Positions 10,750 through 25,721 of a DNA stretch of 64,000 nucleotides are shown piece by piece. Made by a program: the position numbers and the translations under genes. Each line of letters begins with the position of its first letter. Position 1 is the first letter of the stretch. The notes beneath the pieces are model-generated. The model saw only the letters and a list, made by a program, of their open reading frames with translations, searched no databases and had not been told where the DNA came from. This stretch comes from Bathynomus jamesi (taxonomy: Eukaryota; Arthropoda; Malacostraca; Isopoda; Cirolanidae), in assembly GCA_023014485.1 (NCBI GenBank), contig JAJOZX010005530.1:124001-188000 (forward strand), read 5' to 3'.

Positions 10750-11669
10750 ATGGTTATAATTGGAAGGATTTGCACCGACTCCGACTCCATCCAACTATAC
10801 ACTTCCGACTCCATCCAACTATGCACTTCCGACTCCATTCAACTATGCACTTCCGACTCCCTCCAACTATGCACTTCCGAGTCCCTCCAACTATGCACTT
10901 CCGACTCCTCCAACTATGCACTTCCGACTCCATCCAACTATGCACTTCCTACTCCATCCAACTATGCACTTCCTACTCCATCCAACTATGCACTTCCGAC
11001 TCCTCCAACTATGTACTTCCGACTCCATCCAACTATGCACTTCCGACTCCACACGCCATGACTCCAGACGCCATGACTCTGATGGAATGTTAAGGCCAAA
11101 TTGATTAAGATTAACTTTATTAGGCCAATGGAGATTCATAAACGGCATTTCGTCACCACCACATGACTCATCAGTTACTTAGTGGCTGTAACTATGCCTT
11201 AATGGCTTTTTTTCTCTTTATTAAAAAATTACAATAAATCCCAAAATACAAACTGCTTGAAGCTTAAACAAAATAAGATTATTATTGGTTTAGCAAATTA
11301 ATAAGATGTTTTTGTATTATTATAAACATCTGTAATACGTAATATTTTCCATCAGCAGTGAGTGAAAAATATTAAAAAACAGCAGATTTATACTTTTGAT
11401 GTGACATTACGATATTATCATTACTTATCAAATTGAAATCTAAAAATCTGAAAAAGATTTAGGGTTGCTAGTACAAAATTTTTAAATTTCCTTTTATTAA
11501 TTATGTTAATTAATTAATTATAATCCTTATTAATTATAAGCAACTATATTTATATATTTATATAAATATATTTATATATATATATTTATATGTTTTAATA
11601 TCTAAATATTAAAACATTAGGTTAAATCTATTATTCATAAAATTGAGCTAGGCCTAGGGCTATGCTGCT
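10750..11669 (+). repeat. unit M13, class F (before S)
   Basis: 920 bp; core ends at 11093. Subtype with AAACTGCTTGAAGC in the spacer, shared with M23, M33, M39 and M55. Confidence 0.88.
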
Positions 11670-12521
11670 ATGGTTATAATTGAAGGATTTGCACCGACTT
11701 CGACTCCATCCAACTATGCACTTCCGACTCCATCCAACTATGCACTTCCGACTCCATCCAACTATGCACTTCCGACTCCATCCAACTATGCACTTCCTAC
11801 TCCAACCAACTATGCACTTGCGACTCCCTCCAACTATGCACTTCCGACTCCCTCCAACTATGCACTTCCGACTCCATCCAACTATGCACTTCCGACTCCA
11901 GACGCCATGAATCCAGACGCCATGACTCCAGACGCCATGACTCTGATGGAATGTTAAGGCCAAATTGAATAAGATTAGCTTTATTAGGCCAATGGAGATT
12001 CATAAACGGCATTTCGTCACCACCACATGACTCATCAGTTACTTAGTGGCTGTAACTATGCCTTAATGGCCTTTTTTCTCTTTATTAAAAAATTACAATA
12101 AATCCCAAAATACAAACTGATTGAAGCTTAAACAAAATAAGATTATTATTGGTTTAGCAAATTAATAAGATGTTTTTGTATTATTATAAACATCTGTAAT
12201 ACGTAATATTTTCCATCAGCAGTGAGTGAAAAATATTCAAAAACAGCAGATTTATACTTTTAATGTGACATTACGATGTTATCATTACTTATCAAATTGA
12301 AATCTAAAAATCTGAAAAAGATTTAGGGTTGCTAGTGCAAAATTTTTAAATTTCCTTTTATTATGTTAATTAATTAATTATAATCCTTATTAATTATAAG
12401 CAACTATATTTATATATTTATATAAATATATATTTATATATGTTTTAATATATAAATATTAAAACATTAGGCTAAATCTATTTTATTCATAAAATTGAGC
12501 TAGGCCTAGGGCTAGGCTGCT
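11670..12521 (+). repeat. unit M14, class S
   Basis: 852 bp; core ends at 11957. Marks: CGACTTCGACTCC, CTCCAACCAAC, CACTTGCG, ATTGAATAAG and ATGGCCTTTTTTC. Partners M24, M34, M40. Confidence 0.9.
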
Positions 12522-13411
12522 ATGGTTATAATTGAAGGATTTGCACCGACTCCGACTCCTTCCAACTATACACTTCCGACTCCATCCAACTATGCACTTC
12601 CGACTCCCTCCAACAATGCACTTCCGACTCCCTCCAACTATGCACTTCCGACTCCCTCCAACTATGCACTTCCGACACCCTCCAACTATGCACTTCCGAC
12701 TCCATCCAACTATGCACTTCATACTCCATCCAACTATGCACTTCCGACTCCCTCCAACTATGCACATCCGACTCCATCCAACTATGCACTTCCGACTCCA
12801 GACTCCAGACGCCATGACTCCAGACCCATGACTCTGATGGAATGTTAAGGCCAAATTGATTAAGATTACCTTTATTAGGCCAATGGAGATTCATAAACGG
12901 CATTTCGTCACCACCACATGACTCATCAATTACTTAGTGGCTGTAACTATGCCTTAATGGCTTTTTTTCTCTTTATTAAAAAATTACAATAAATCCCAAA
13001 ATACAAACTGATTGAAGCTTAAACAAAATAAGATTATTATTGGTTTAGCAAATTAATAAGATGTTTTTGTATTATTATAAACATCTGTAATACGTAATAT
13101 TTTCCATCAGCAGTGAGTGAAAAATATTCAAAAACAGCAGATTTATTCTTTTGATGTGACATTACGATGTTATCATTACTTATCAAATTGAAATCTAAAA
13201 ATCTGAAAAAGATTTAGGGATGCTAGTGCAAAATTTTTAAATGTCCTTTTATTATGTTAATTAATTAATTATAATCCTTATTAATTATAAGCAACTATAT
13301 TTATATATTTATATAAATATATATTTATATATGTTTTAATATATAAATATTAAAACATTAGGTTAAATCTATTTTATTCATAAAATTCAGCAGGCCTATG
13401 GGTAGGCTGCT
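12522..13411 (+). repeat. unit M15, class H
   Basis: 890 bp; core ends at 12848. One 24-mer has CAACAATGC, and the spacer reads GATTACCTTT, as in M25. Confidence 0.9.
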
Positions 13412-14176
13412 ATGGTTATAATTGAAGGATGTGCACCGACTCCGACTCCATCCAACTATACACTTCCGACTCCCTCCAACTATGCACTTCCGACTCCCTC
13501 CAACTATGCACTTCCGACTCCCTCCAACTATGCACTTCCGACTCCATCCAACTATGCACTTCCGACTCCAGACGCCATGACTCCAGACGCCATGACTCTG
13601 ATGGAATGTTAAGGCCAAATTGATTAAGATTAGCTTTATTAGGCCAATGGAGATTCATAAACGGCATTTCGTCACCACCACATGACTCATCAGTTACTTT
13701 GTGGCTGTAACTATGCCTTAATGGCTTTTTTTCTCTTTATTAAAAAATTACAATAAATCCCAAAATACAAACTGATTGAAGCTTAAACAAAATAAGATTA
13801 TTATTGGTTTAGCAAATTAATAAGATGTTTTTGTATTATTATAAACATCTTTAATACGTAATATTTTCCATCAGCAGTGAGTGAAAAATATTCAAAAACA
13901 GCAGATTTATACTTTTGATGTGACATTACGATGTTATCATTACTTATCAAATTGAAATCTAAAAATCTGAAAAAGATTTAGGGTTGCTAGTGCAAAATTT
14001 TTAAATTTCCTTTTATTATGTTAATTAATTAATTATAATCCTTATTAATTATAAGCAACTATATTTATATATTTATATAAATATATATTTATATATATTT
14101 TAATATATAAATATTAAAACATTAGGTTAAATCTATTTTATTCATAAAATTCAGCTAGGCCTAGGGCTAGGCTGCT
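13412..14176 (+). repeat. unit M16, class C
   Basis: 765 bp; core ends at 13612. Marks: GGATGTGCACC, altered GC box CAGGCCTATGGG, CTTTGTGGCTG, CATCTTTAATACG. Partner M26. Confidence 0.9.
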
Positions 14177-15106
14177 ATGGTTATAATTGAAGGATTTGCA
14201 CCGACTCCGACTCCATCCAACTATACACTTCCGACTCCATCCAACTATGCACTTCCGACTCCATTCAACTATGCACTTCCGACTCCCTCCAACTATGCAC
14301 TTCCGAGTCCCTCCAACTATGCACTTCCGACTCCCTCCAACTATGCATTCCGACTCCATCCAACTATGCACTTCCGACTCCATCCAACTATGCACTTCCT
14401 ACTCCATCCAACTATGCACTTCCTACTCCATCCAACTATGCACTTCCGACTCCCTCCAACTATGTACTTCCGACTCCATCCAACTATGCACTTCCGACTC
14501 CACACGCCATGACTCCAGACGCCATGACTCTGATGGAATGTTAAGGCCAAATTGATTAAGATTAACTTTATTAGGCCAATGGAGATTCATAAACGGCATT
14601 TCGTCACCACCACATGACTCATCAGTTACTTAGTGGCTGTAACTATGCCTTAATGGCTTTTTTTCTCTTTATTAAAAAATTACAATAAATCCCAAAATAC
14701 AAACTGATTGAAGCTTAAAGAAAATAAGATTATTATTGGTTTAGCAAATTAATAAGATGTTTTTGTATTATTATAAACATCTGTAATACGTAATATTTTC
14801 CATCAGCAGTGAGTGAAAAATATTCAAAAACAGCAGATTTATACTTTTGATGTGACATTACGATGTTATCATTACTTATCAAATTGAAATCTAAAAATCT
14901 GAAAAAGATTTAGGGTTGAGTGCAAAATTTTTAAATTTCCTTTTATTATGTTAATTAATTAATTATAATCCTTATTAATTATAAGCAACTATATTTATAT
15001 ATTTATATAAATATATATTTATATATGTTTTAATACATAAATATTAAAACATTAGGTTAAATCTATTTTATTCATAAAATTGAGCTAGGCCTAGGGCTAG
15101 GCTGCT
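14177..15106 (+). repeat. unit M17, class F (before W1)
   Basis: 930 bp; core ends at 14544. Spacer has AAGAAAATAAG, like M27 and unlike the F units that precede S. Confidence 0.88.
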
Positions 15107-16053
15107 ATGGTTATAATTGAAGGATTTGCACCGACTCCACTCCATCCAACTATACACTTCCGACTCCATCCAACTATGCACTTCCGACTCCCTCCAACTA
15201 TGCACTTCCGACTCCCTCCAACTATGCACTTCCGACTCCCTCCAACTATGCACTTCCGACTCCATCCAACTATACACTTCCGACTCCATCCAACTATGCA
15301 CTTCCGCTCCATCCAACTATGCACTTCCGACTCCAGACGCCATGACTCCAGACGCCATGACTCCAGACACCATGACTATAGCCACCATGACTCCAGCCAC
15401 CATGACTCGAGACGCCATGACTCCAGATGCCATGACTCCATACGCCATGACTCCAGACGCCATGACTCCACACGCCATGACTCTGATGGAATGTTAAGGT
15501 CAAATTGATTAAGATTAGCTTTATTAGGCAATGGAGATTCATAAACAAGGCATTTCGTCACCACCACATGACTCATCAGTTACTTAGTGGCTGTAACTAT
15601 GCCTTAATGGCTTTTTTTTCTCTTTATTAAAAAATTACAATAAATCCCTAAATACAAACTGATTGAAGCTTAAACAAAATAAGATTATTATTGGTTTAGC
15701 AAATTAATAAGATGTTTTTGTATTATTGTAAACATCTGTAATACGTAATATTTTCCATCAGCAGTGAGTGAAAAATATTCAAAAACAGCAGATTTATACT
15801 TTTGATGTGACATTACGATATTATCATTACTTATCAAATTGAAATCTAAAAATCTGAAAAAGATTTAGGGTTGCTAGTACAAAATTTTTAAATTTCCTTT
15901 TATTATTATGTTAATTATTAATTATAATCCTTATTTAATTATAAGCAACTATATTTATATATATATTATATATGTTTTAATATATAAATATTAAAACATT
16001 AGGTTAAATCTATTTTATTCATAAAATTGAGCTAGGCCTAGGGCTAGGCTGCT
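15107..16053 (+). repeat. unit M18, class W1
   Basis: 947 bp; core ends at 15497. Carries ACTCGAGACGCC among its 15-mers, as M43 does. Confidence 0.9.
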
Positions 16054-16877
16054 ATGGTTATAATTGAAGGATTTGCACCGACTCCGACTCCATCCAACTA
16101 TGCACTTCCGACTCCTCCAACTATGCACTTCCGACTCCAGACGCCATGCTCCAGACGCCTTGACTTCAACGCCATGACTCCAGACGCCATGACTATAGCC
16201 CCATGACTCCAGCACCATGACTCCAGACGCCATGACTCCAGACGCCATGACTTCCAGACGCCATGACTCCAGACGCCATGACTCCAGACGCCATGACTCT
16301 GATGGAATGTTTAAGGCCAAATTGATTAAGATTAGCTTTATTAGGCCAGTGGAGATTCATAAACGGCATTTCGTCACCACCACATGACTCATTAGTTACT
16401 TAGTGGCTATAACTATGCCTTAATGGCTTTTTTTCTCTTTATTAAAAAATTACAATAAATCCAAAATACAAACTGATTGAAGCTTAAACAAAATAAGATA
16501 TTTATTGGTTTAGCAAATTAATAAGATGTTTTTGTATTATTATAAACATCTGTAATACGTAATATTTTCCATCAGCAGTGAGTGAAAAATATTCAAAAAC
16601 AGAAGATTTATACTTTTGATGTGACATTACGATATTATCATTACTTATCAAATTGAAATCTAAAATCTGAAAAAATTTAGGGTTGCTAGTACAAAATTTT
16701 TAAATTTCCTTTTATTAATTATGTTAATTAATTAATTATAATCCTTATTATTATAAGCAACAACTATATTTATATATTTTATAATATATATTTATATGTT
16801 TTAATATATAAATATTAAAACATTAGGTTAACTCTATTTTATTCATAAAATTGAGCTAGGACTAGGGCTAGGCTGCT
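16054..16877 (+). repeat. unit M19, class W3, ends block copy 1
   Basis: 824 bp; core ends at 16314. Many single-base losses in the 15-mers (16148-16215), and the AT block at 16750-16800 is shortened. Confidence 0.88.
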
Positions 16878-17790
16878 ATGGTTATAATTGAAGGATTTGC
16901 ACCGACTCCGACTCCATCCAACTATGCAATTCCGACTCCATCCAACTATGCACTTCCGACTCCATCCAACTATGCACTTCCGACTCCATCCAACTATGCA
17001 CTTCCGACTCCATCCAACTATGCACTTCCGACTCCATCCAACAATGCACTTCCGACTCCATCCAACTATGCACTTCCTACTCCATCCAACAATGCACTTC
17101 CTACTCCCTCCAACAATGCACTTCCGACTCCATCCAACTATGCACTTCCGACTCCAGACGCCATGACTCCAGACCCATGACTCCAGACGCCATGACTCCA
17201 GACGCCATAACTCTGATGGAATGTTAAGGCCAAATTGATTAAGATTAGCTTTATTAGGCCAATGGAGATTCATAAACGGCATTTCGTCACCACCACATGA
17301 CTCATCAGTTACTTAGTTGTTGTAACTATGCCTTAATGGCTTTTTTTCTCTTTATTAAAAAATTACAATAAATCCCAAAATACAAACTGATTGAAGCTTA
17401 AAGAAATAAGATTATTATTGGTTTAGCAAATTAATAAGATGTTTTTGTATTATTATAAACATCTGTAATACGTAATATTTTCCATCAGCAGTGAGTGAAA
17501 AATATTCAAAAACAGCAGATTTATACTTTTGATGTGACATTACGATGTTATCATTACTTATCAAATTGAAATCTAAAAATCTGAAAAAGATTTAGGGCTG
17601 CTAGTGCAAAATTTTTAAATTTCCTTTTATTATGTTAATTAATTAATTATAATCCTTATTAATTATAAGCAACTATATTTATATATTTATATAAATATAT
17701 ATTTATATATGTTTTAATACATAAATATTAAAACATTAGGCTAAATCTATTTTATTCATAAAATTGAGCTAGGCCTAGGGCTAGGCTGCT
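16878..17790 (+). repeat. unit M20, class A, starts block copy 2
   Basis: 913 bp; core ends at 17227. Almost the same as M47; cleaner copy of M10. Confidence 0.9.
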
Positions 17791-18749
17791 ATGGTTATAA
17801 TTGAAGGATTTGCACCGACTCCGACTCCTTCCAACTATACCATTCCGACTCCATCCAACTATGCACTTCCGACTCCCTCCAACTATGCACTTCCGACTCC
17901 CTCCAACTATGCACTTCCGATTCCCTCCAACTATGCACTTCCGACTCCATCCAACTAAACACTTCCGACTCCATCCAACTATGCACTTCCGACTCCATCC
18001 AACTATGCACTTCCGACTCCAGACGCCATGACTCCAGACGCCAAGACTCCAGACGCCATGACTATAGCCACCATGACTTCAGCCACCATGACTCCAGACG
18101 CAATGACTCCAGATGCCATGACTCCAGACGCCATGACTCCAGACGCCATGACTCCACACGCCATGACTCTGATGGAATGTTAAGGTCAAATTGATTAAGA
18201 TTAGCTTTATTAGGCCAATGGAGATTCATAAACAAGGCATTTCGTCACCACCACATGACTCATCAGTTACTTAGTGGCTGTAACTATGCCTTAATGGCTT
18301 TTTTTCACTTTATTAAAAAATTACAATAAATCCCAAAATACAAACTGATTGAAGCTTAAACAAAATAAGATTATTATTGGTTTAGCAAATTAATAAGATG
18401 TTTTTGTATTATTATAAACATCTGTAATACGTAATATTTTCCATCAGCAGTGAGTGAAAAATATTCAAAAACAGCAGATTTATACTTTTGATGTGACATA
18501 ACGATGTTATCATTACTTATCAAATTGAAATCTAAAAATCTGAAAAAAATTTAGGGTTGATAGTGCAAAATTTTTAAATTTCCTTTTATTATGTTAATTA
18601 ATTAATTATAATCCTTATTAATTATAAGCAACTATATTTATATATTTATATAAATATATATTTATATATGTTTTAATACATAAATATTAAAACATTAGGT
18701 TAAATCTATTTTATTCATAAAATTGAGCTAGGCCTAGGGCTAGGCTGCT
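17791..18749 (+). repeat. unit M21, class W4
   Basis: 959 bp; core ends at 18183. Same 24-mer variants as M11 without its indels. Confidence 0.9.
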
Positions 18750-19540
18750 ATGGTTATAATTGAAGGATTTGCACCGACTCCGAATCCATCCAACTATGCA
18801 CTTCCGAAACCATCCAACTATGCACTTCCGACTCCATCCAACTATGCACTTCCGACTCCCTCCAACTATGCACTTCCGACTCCCTCCAACTATGCACTTC
18901 CGACTCCATCCAACTATGCACTTCCGACTCCAGACGCCATGACTCCAGACGCCATGACTCTGATGGAATGTTAAGGCCAAATTGATTAAGATTAGCTTTA
19001 TTAGGCCAATGGAGATTCATAAACGGCATTTCGTCACCACCACATGCCTCATCAGTTACTTAGTGGCTGTAACTATGCCTTAATGGCTTTTTTTCTCTTT
19101 TTAAAAATTACAATAAATCCCAAAATACAAACTGATTGAAGCTTAAAGAAAATAAGATTATTATTGGTTTAGCAAATTAATAAGATGTTTTTGTATTATT
19201 ATAAACATCTGTAATACGTAATATTTTCCATCAGCAGTGAGTGAAAAATATTCAAAAACAGCAGATTTATACTTTTGATGTAACATTACGATGTTATCAT
19301 TACTTATCAAATTGAAATCTAAAAATCTGAAAAAGATTTAGGGTTGCTAGTACAAAATTTTTAAATTTCCTTTTATTAATTATGTTAATTAATTAATTAT
19401 AATCCTTATTAATTATAAGCAACTATATTTATATATTTATATAAATATATATTTATATATGTTTTAATATATAAATATTAAAACATTAGGTTAAATCTAT
19501 TTTATTCATAAAATTGAGCTAGGCCTAGGGCTAGGCTGCT
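18750..19540 (+). repeat. unit M22, class N
   Basis: 791 bp; core ends at 18974. Core matches M32, M54 and M63; spacer TTTCTCTTTTTAAAAATT. Confidence 0.9.
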
Positions 19541-20473
19541 ATGGTTATAATTGAAGGATTTGCACCGACTCCGACTCCATCCAACTATACACTTCCGACT
19601 CCATCCAACTATGCACTTCCGACTCCATTCAACTATGCACTTCCGACTCCCTCCAACTATGCACTTCCGAGTCCCTCCAACTATGCACTTCCGACTCCCT
19701 CCAACTATGCACTTCCGACTCCATCCAACTATGCACTTCCGACTCCATCCAACTATGCACTTCCTACTCCATCCAACTATGCACTTCCTACTCCATCCAA
19801 CTATGCACTTCCGACTCCCTCCAACTATGTACTTCCGACTCCATCCAACTATGCACTTCCGACTCCACACGCCATGACTCTGATGGAATGTTAAGGCCAA
19901 ATTGATTAAGATTAACTTTATTAGGCCAATGGAGATTCATAAACGGCATTTCGTCACCACCACATGACTCATCAGTTACTTAGTGGCTGTAACTATGCCT
20001 TAATGGCTTTTTTTCTCTTTATTAAAAAATTACAATAAATCCCAAAATACAAACTGCTTGAAGCTTAAACAAAATAAGATTATTATTGGTTTAGCAAATT
20101 AATAAGATGTTTTTGTATTATTATAAACATCTGTAATACGTAATATTTTCCATCAGCAGTGAGTGAAAAATATTAAAAAACAGCAGATTTATACTTTTGA
20201 TGTGACATTACGATATTATCATTACTTATCAAATTGAAATCTAAAAATCTGAAAAAGATTTAGGGTTGCTAGTACAAAATTTTTAAATTTCCTTTTATTA
20301 ATTATGTTAATTAATTAATTATAATCCTTATTAATTATAAGCAACTATATTTATATATTTATATAAATATATATTTATATAAATATATATTTATATGTTT
20401 TAATATCTAAATATTAAAACATTAGGTTAAATCTATTTTCATAAAATTGAGCTAGGCCTAGGGCTATGCTGCT
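19541..20473 (+). repeat. unit M23, class F (before S)
   Basis: 933 bp; core ends at 19894. The final 15-mers are reduced to CACACGCCATG alone. Confidence 0.9.
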
Positions 20474-21323
20474 ATGGTTATAATTGAAGGATTTGCACCG
20501 ACTTCGACTCCATCCAACTATGCACTTCCGACTCCATCCAACTATGCACTTCCGACTCCATCCAACTATGCACTTCCGACTCCATCCAACTATGCACTTC
20601 CTACTCCAACCAACTATGCACTTGCGACTCCCTCCAACTATGCACTTCCGACTCCCTCCAACTATGCACTTCCGACTCCATCCAACTATGCACTTCCGAC
20701 TCCAGACGCCATGAATCCAGACGCCATGACTCCAGACGCCATGACTCTGATGGAATGTTAAGGCCAAATTGAATAAGATTAGCTTTATTAGGCCAATGGA
20801 GATTCATAAACGGCATTTCGTCACCACCACATGACTCATCAGTTACTTAGTGGCTGTAACTATGCCTTAATGGCCTTTTTTCTCTTTATTAAAAAATTAC
20901 AATAAATCCCAAAATACAAACTGATTGAAGCTTAAACAAAATAAGATTATTATTGGTTTAGCAAATTAATAAGATGTTTTTGTATTATTATAAACATCTG
21001 TAATACGTAATATTTTCCATCAGCAGTGAGTGAAAAATATTCAAAAACAGCAGATTTATACTTTTAATGTGACATTACGATGTTATCATTACTTATCAAA
21101 TTGAAATCTAAAAATCTGAAAAAGATTTAGGGTTGCTAGTGCAAAATTTTTAAATTTCCTTTTATTATGTTAATTAATTAATTATAATCCTTATTAATTA
21201 TAAGCAACTATATTTATATTTATATAAATATATATTTATATATGTTTTAATATATAAATATTAAAACATTAGGCTAAATCTATTTTATTCATAAAATTGA
21301 GCTAGGCCTAGGGCTAGGCTGCT
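20474..21323 (+). repeat. unit M24, class S
   Basis: 850 bp; core ends at 20761. Core matches M14, including the GCCATGAATCC variant. Confidence 0.9.
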
Positions 21324-22221
21324 ATGGTTATAATTGAAGGATTTGCACCGACTCCGACTCCTTCCAACTATACACTTCCGACTCCATCCAACTATGCACT
21401 TCCGACTCCCTCCAACAATGCACTTCCGACTCCCTCCAACTATGCACTTCCGACTCCCTCCAACTATGCACTTCCGACACCCTCCAACTATGCACTTCCG
21501 ACTCCATCCAACTATGCACTTCATACTCCATCCAACTATGCACTTCCGACTCCCTCCAACTATGCACATCCGACTCCATCCAACTATGCACTTCCGACTC
21601 CAGACGCCATGACTCCAGACGCCATGACTCCAGACCCCATGACTCTGATGGAATGTTAAGGCCAAATTGATTAAGATTACCTTTATTAGGCCAATGGAGA
21701 TTCATAAACGGCATTTCGTCACCACCACATGACTCATCAATTACTTAGTGGCTGTAACTATGCCTTAATGGCTTTTTTTCTCTTTATTAAAAAATTACAA
21801 TAAATCCCAAAATACAAACTGATTGAAGCTTAAACAAAATAAGATTATTATTGGTTTAGCAAATTAATAAGATGTTTTTGTATTATTATAAACATCTGTA
21901 ATACGTAATATTTTCCATCAGCAGTGAGTGAAAAATATTCAAAAACAGCAGATTTATTCTTTTGATGTGACATTACGATGTTATCATTACTTATCAAATT
22001 GAAATCTAAAAATCTGAAAAAGATTTAGGGATGCTAGTGCAAAATTTTTAAATGTCCTTTTATTATGTTAATTAATTAATTATAATCCTTATTAATTATA
22101 AGCACTATATTTATATATTTATATAAATATATATTTATATATGTTTTAATATATAAATATTAAAACATTAGGTTAAATCTATTTTATTCATAAAATTCAG
22201 CAGGCCTATGGGTAGGCTGCT
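21324..22221 (+). repeat. unit M25, class H
   Basis: 898 bp; core ends at 21659. Matches M15 with one more 15-mer. Confidence 0.9.
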
Positions 22222-22981
22222 ATGGTTATAATTGAAGGATGTGCACCGACTCCGACTCCATCCAACTATACACTTCCGACTCCCTCCAACTATGCACTTC
22301 CGACTCCCTCCAACTATGCACTTCCGACTCCCTCCAACTATGCACTTCCGACTCCATCCAACTATGCACTTCCGACTCCAGACGCCATGACTCCAGACGC
22401 CATGACTCTGATGGAATGTTAAGGCCAAATTGATTAAGATTAGCTTTATTAGGCCAATGGAGATTCATAAACGGCATTTCGTCACCACCACATGACTCAT
22501 CAGTTACTTTGTGGCTGTAACTATGCCTTAATGGCTTTTTTTCTCTTTATTAAAAAATTACAATAAATCCCAAAATACAAACTGATTGAAGCTTAAACAA
22601 AATAAGATTATTATTGGTTTAGCAAATTAATAAGATGTTTTTGTATTATTATAAACATCTTTAATACGTAATATTTTCCATCAGCAGTGAGTGAAAAATA
22701 TTCAAAAACAGCAGATTTATACTTTTGATGTGACATTACGATGTTATCATTACTTATCAAATTGAAATCTAAAAATCTGAAAAAGATTTAGGGTTGCTAG
22801 TGCAAAATTTTTAAATTTCCTTTTATTATGTTAATTAATTAATTATAATCCTTATTAATTATAAGCAACTATATTTATATATTTTATATATATATTTATA
22901 TATTTTAATATATAAATATTAAAACATTAGGTTAAATCTATTTTATTCATAAAATTCAGCTAGGCCTAGGGCTAGGCTGCT
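22222..22981 (+). repeat. unit M26, class C
   Basis: 760 bp; core ends at 22422, matching M16; AT block shortened near 22875-22905. Confidence 0.9.
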
Positions 22982-23908
22982 ATGGTTATAATTGAAGGAT
23001 TTGCACCGACTCCGACTCCATCCAACTATACACTTCCGACTCCATCCAACTATGCACTTCCGACTCCATTCAACTATGCACTTCCGACTCCCTCCAACTA
23101 TGCACTTCCGACTCCCTCCAACTATGCACTTCCGACTCCCTCCAACTATGCACTGACTCATCCAACTATGCACTTCCGACTCCATCCAACTATGCACTTC
23201 CTACTCCATCCAACTATGCACTTCCTACTCCATCCAACTATGCACTTCCGACTCCCTCCAACTATGTACTTCCGACTCCATCCAACTATGCACTTCCGAC
23301 TCCACACGCCATGACTCCAGACGCCATGACTCTGATGGAATGTTAAGGCCAAATTGATTAAGATTAACTTTATTAGGCCAATGGAGATTCATAAACGGCA
23401 TTTCGTCACCACCACATGACTCATCAGTTACTTAGTGGCTGTAACTATGCCTTAATGGCTTTTTTTCTCTTTATTAAAAAATTACAATAAATCCCAAAAT
23501 ACAAACTGATTGAAGCTTAAAGAAAATAAGATTATTATTGGTTTAGCAAATTAATAAGATGTTTTTGTATTATTATAAACATCTGTAATACGTAATATTT
23601 TCCATCAGCAGTGAGTGAAAAATATTCAAAAACAGCAGATTTATACTTTTGATGTACATTACGATGTTATCATTACTTATCAAATTGAAATCTAAAAATC
23701 TGAAAAAGATTTAGGGTAGATAGTGCAAAATTTTTAAATTTCCTTTTATTATGTTAATTAATTAATTATAATCCTTATTAATTATAAGCAACTATATTTA
23801 TATATTTATATAAATATATATTTATATATGTTTTAATACATAAATATTAAAACATTAGGTTAAATCTATTTTATTCAAAAATTGAGCTAGGCCTAGGGCT
23901 AGGCTGCT
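22982..23908 (+). repeat. unit M27, class F (before W1)
   Basis: 927 bp; core ends at 23346. One 24-mer cut at CACTGACTCATCC (23152-23164). Confidence 0.88.
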
Positions 23909-24852
23909 ATGGTTATAATTGAAGGATTTGCACCGACTCCACTCCATCCAACTATACACTTCCGACTCCATCCAACTATGCACTTCCGACTCCCTCCAAC
24001 TATGCACTTCCGACTCCCTCCAACTATGCACTTCCGACTCCCTCCAACTATGCACTTCCGACTCCATCCAACTATACACTTCCGACTCCATCCAACTATG
24101 CACTTCCGCCTCCATCCAACTATGCACTTCCGACTCCAGACGCCATGACTCCAGACGCCATGACTCCAGACACCATGACTATAGCCACCATGACTCCAGC
24201 CACCATGACTCCAGACGCCATGACTCCAGATGCCATGACTCCATACGCCATGACTCCAGACGCCATGACTCCACACGCCATGACTCTGATGGAATGTTAA
24301 GGTCAAATTGATTAAGATTAGCTTTATTAGGCCAATGGAGATTCATAAACAAGGCATTTCGTCACCACCACATGACTCATCAGTTACTTAGTGGCTGTAA
24401 CTATGCCTTAATGGCTTTTTTTTCTCTTTATTAAAAAATTACAATAAATCCCTAAATACAACTGATTGAAGCTTAAACAAAATAAGATTATTATTGGTTT
24501 AGCAAATTAATAAGATGTTTTTGTATTATTGTAAACATCTGTAATACGTAATATTTTCCATCAGCAGTGAGTGAAAAATATTCAAAAACAGCAGATTTAT
24601 ACTTTTGATGTGACATTACGATATTATCATTACTTATCAAATTGAAATCTAAAAATCTGAAAAAGATTTAGGGTTGCTAGTACAAAATTTTTAAATTTCT
24701 TTTATTAATTATGTTAATTATTAATTATAATCCTTTTTAATTATAAGCAACTATATTTATATATTTATATATGTTTTAATATATAAATATTAAAACATTA
24801 GGTTAAATCTATTTTATTCATAAAATTGAGCTATGCCTAGGGCTAGGCTGCT
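23909..24852 (+). repeat. unit M28, class W1
   Basis: 944 bp; core ends at 24300. Partner of M18. Confidence 0.9.
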
Positions 24853-25721
24853 ATGGTTATAATTGAAGGATTTGCACCGACTCCGACTCCATCCAACTAT
24901 GCACTTGACTCCGACTGATCTATCCAACTATGCACTTCCGACTCCAGACGCCATGACTCCAGACGCCATGACTTCAGACGCCATGACTCCAGACGCCATG
25001 ACTATAGCCACCATGACTCCAGCCACCATGACTCCAGACGCCATGACTCCAGACGCCATGACTCCAGACGCCATTGACTCCAGACGCCATGACTCCAGAC
25101 GCCATGACTCCAGACGCCATGACTCCAGACGCCATGACTCTGATGGAATGTTAAGGCCAAATTGATTAAGATTAGCTTTATTAGGCCAGTGGAGATTCAT
25201 AAACGGCATTTCGTCACCACCACATGACTCATCAGTTACTTAGTGGCTATAACTATGCCTTAATGGCTTTTTTTCTCTTTATTAAAAAATTACAATAAAT
25301 CCCAAAATACAAACTGATTGAAGCTTAAACAAAATAAGATATTATTGGTTTAGCAAATTAATAAGATGTTTTTGTATTATTATAAACATCTGTAATACGT
25401 AATATTTTCCATCAGCAGTGAGTGAAAAATATTCAAAAACAGCAGATTTATACTTTTGATGTGACATTACGATATTATCATTACTTATCAAATTGAAATC
25501 TAAAAATCTGAAAAAGATTTAGGGTTGCTAGTACAAAATTTTTAAATTTCCTTTTATTAATTATGTTAATTAATTAATTATAATCCTTATTAATTATAAG
25601 CAACTATATTTATATATTTATATAAATATATATTTATATATGTTTTAATATATAAATATTAAAACATTAGGTTAAATCTATTTTATTCATAAAATTGAGC
25701 TAGGCCTAGGGCTAGGCTGCT
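24853..25721 (+). repeat. unit M29, class W3, ends block copy 2
   Basis: 869 bp; core ends at 25154. Odd junction CACTTGACTCCGACTGATC in place of clean 24-mers (24901-24922). Confidence 0.88.

Larger units (their letters stand above)
8090..16877 (+). repeat. ten-unit higher-order repeat, copy 1
   Basis: Units M10-M19 in class order A-W4-N-F-S-H-C-F-W1-W3. Each unit finds its best partner ten units later, 8.78-8.84 kb downstream. This copy carries more small indels than copy 2. Confidence 0.9.
16878..25721 (+). repeat. ten-unit higher-order repeat, copy 2
   Basis: Units M20-M29 repeat the full class order of copy 1. The partners share private variants, such as the altered GC box in M16/M26 and CACTTGCG in M14/M24, which unrelated neighbouring units lack. 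Confidence 0.9.
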
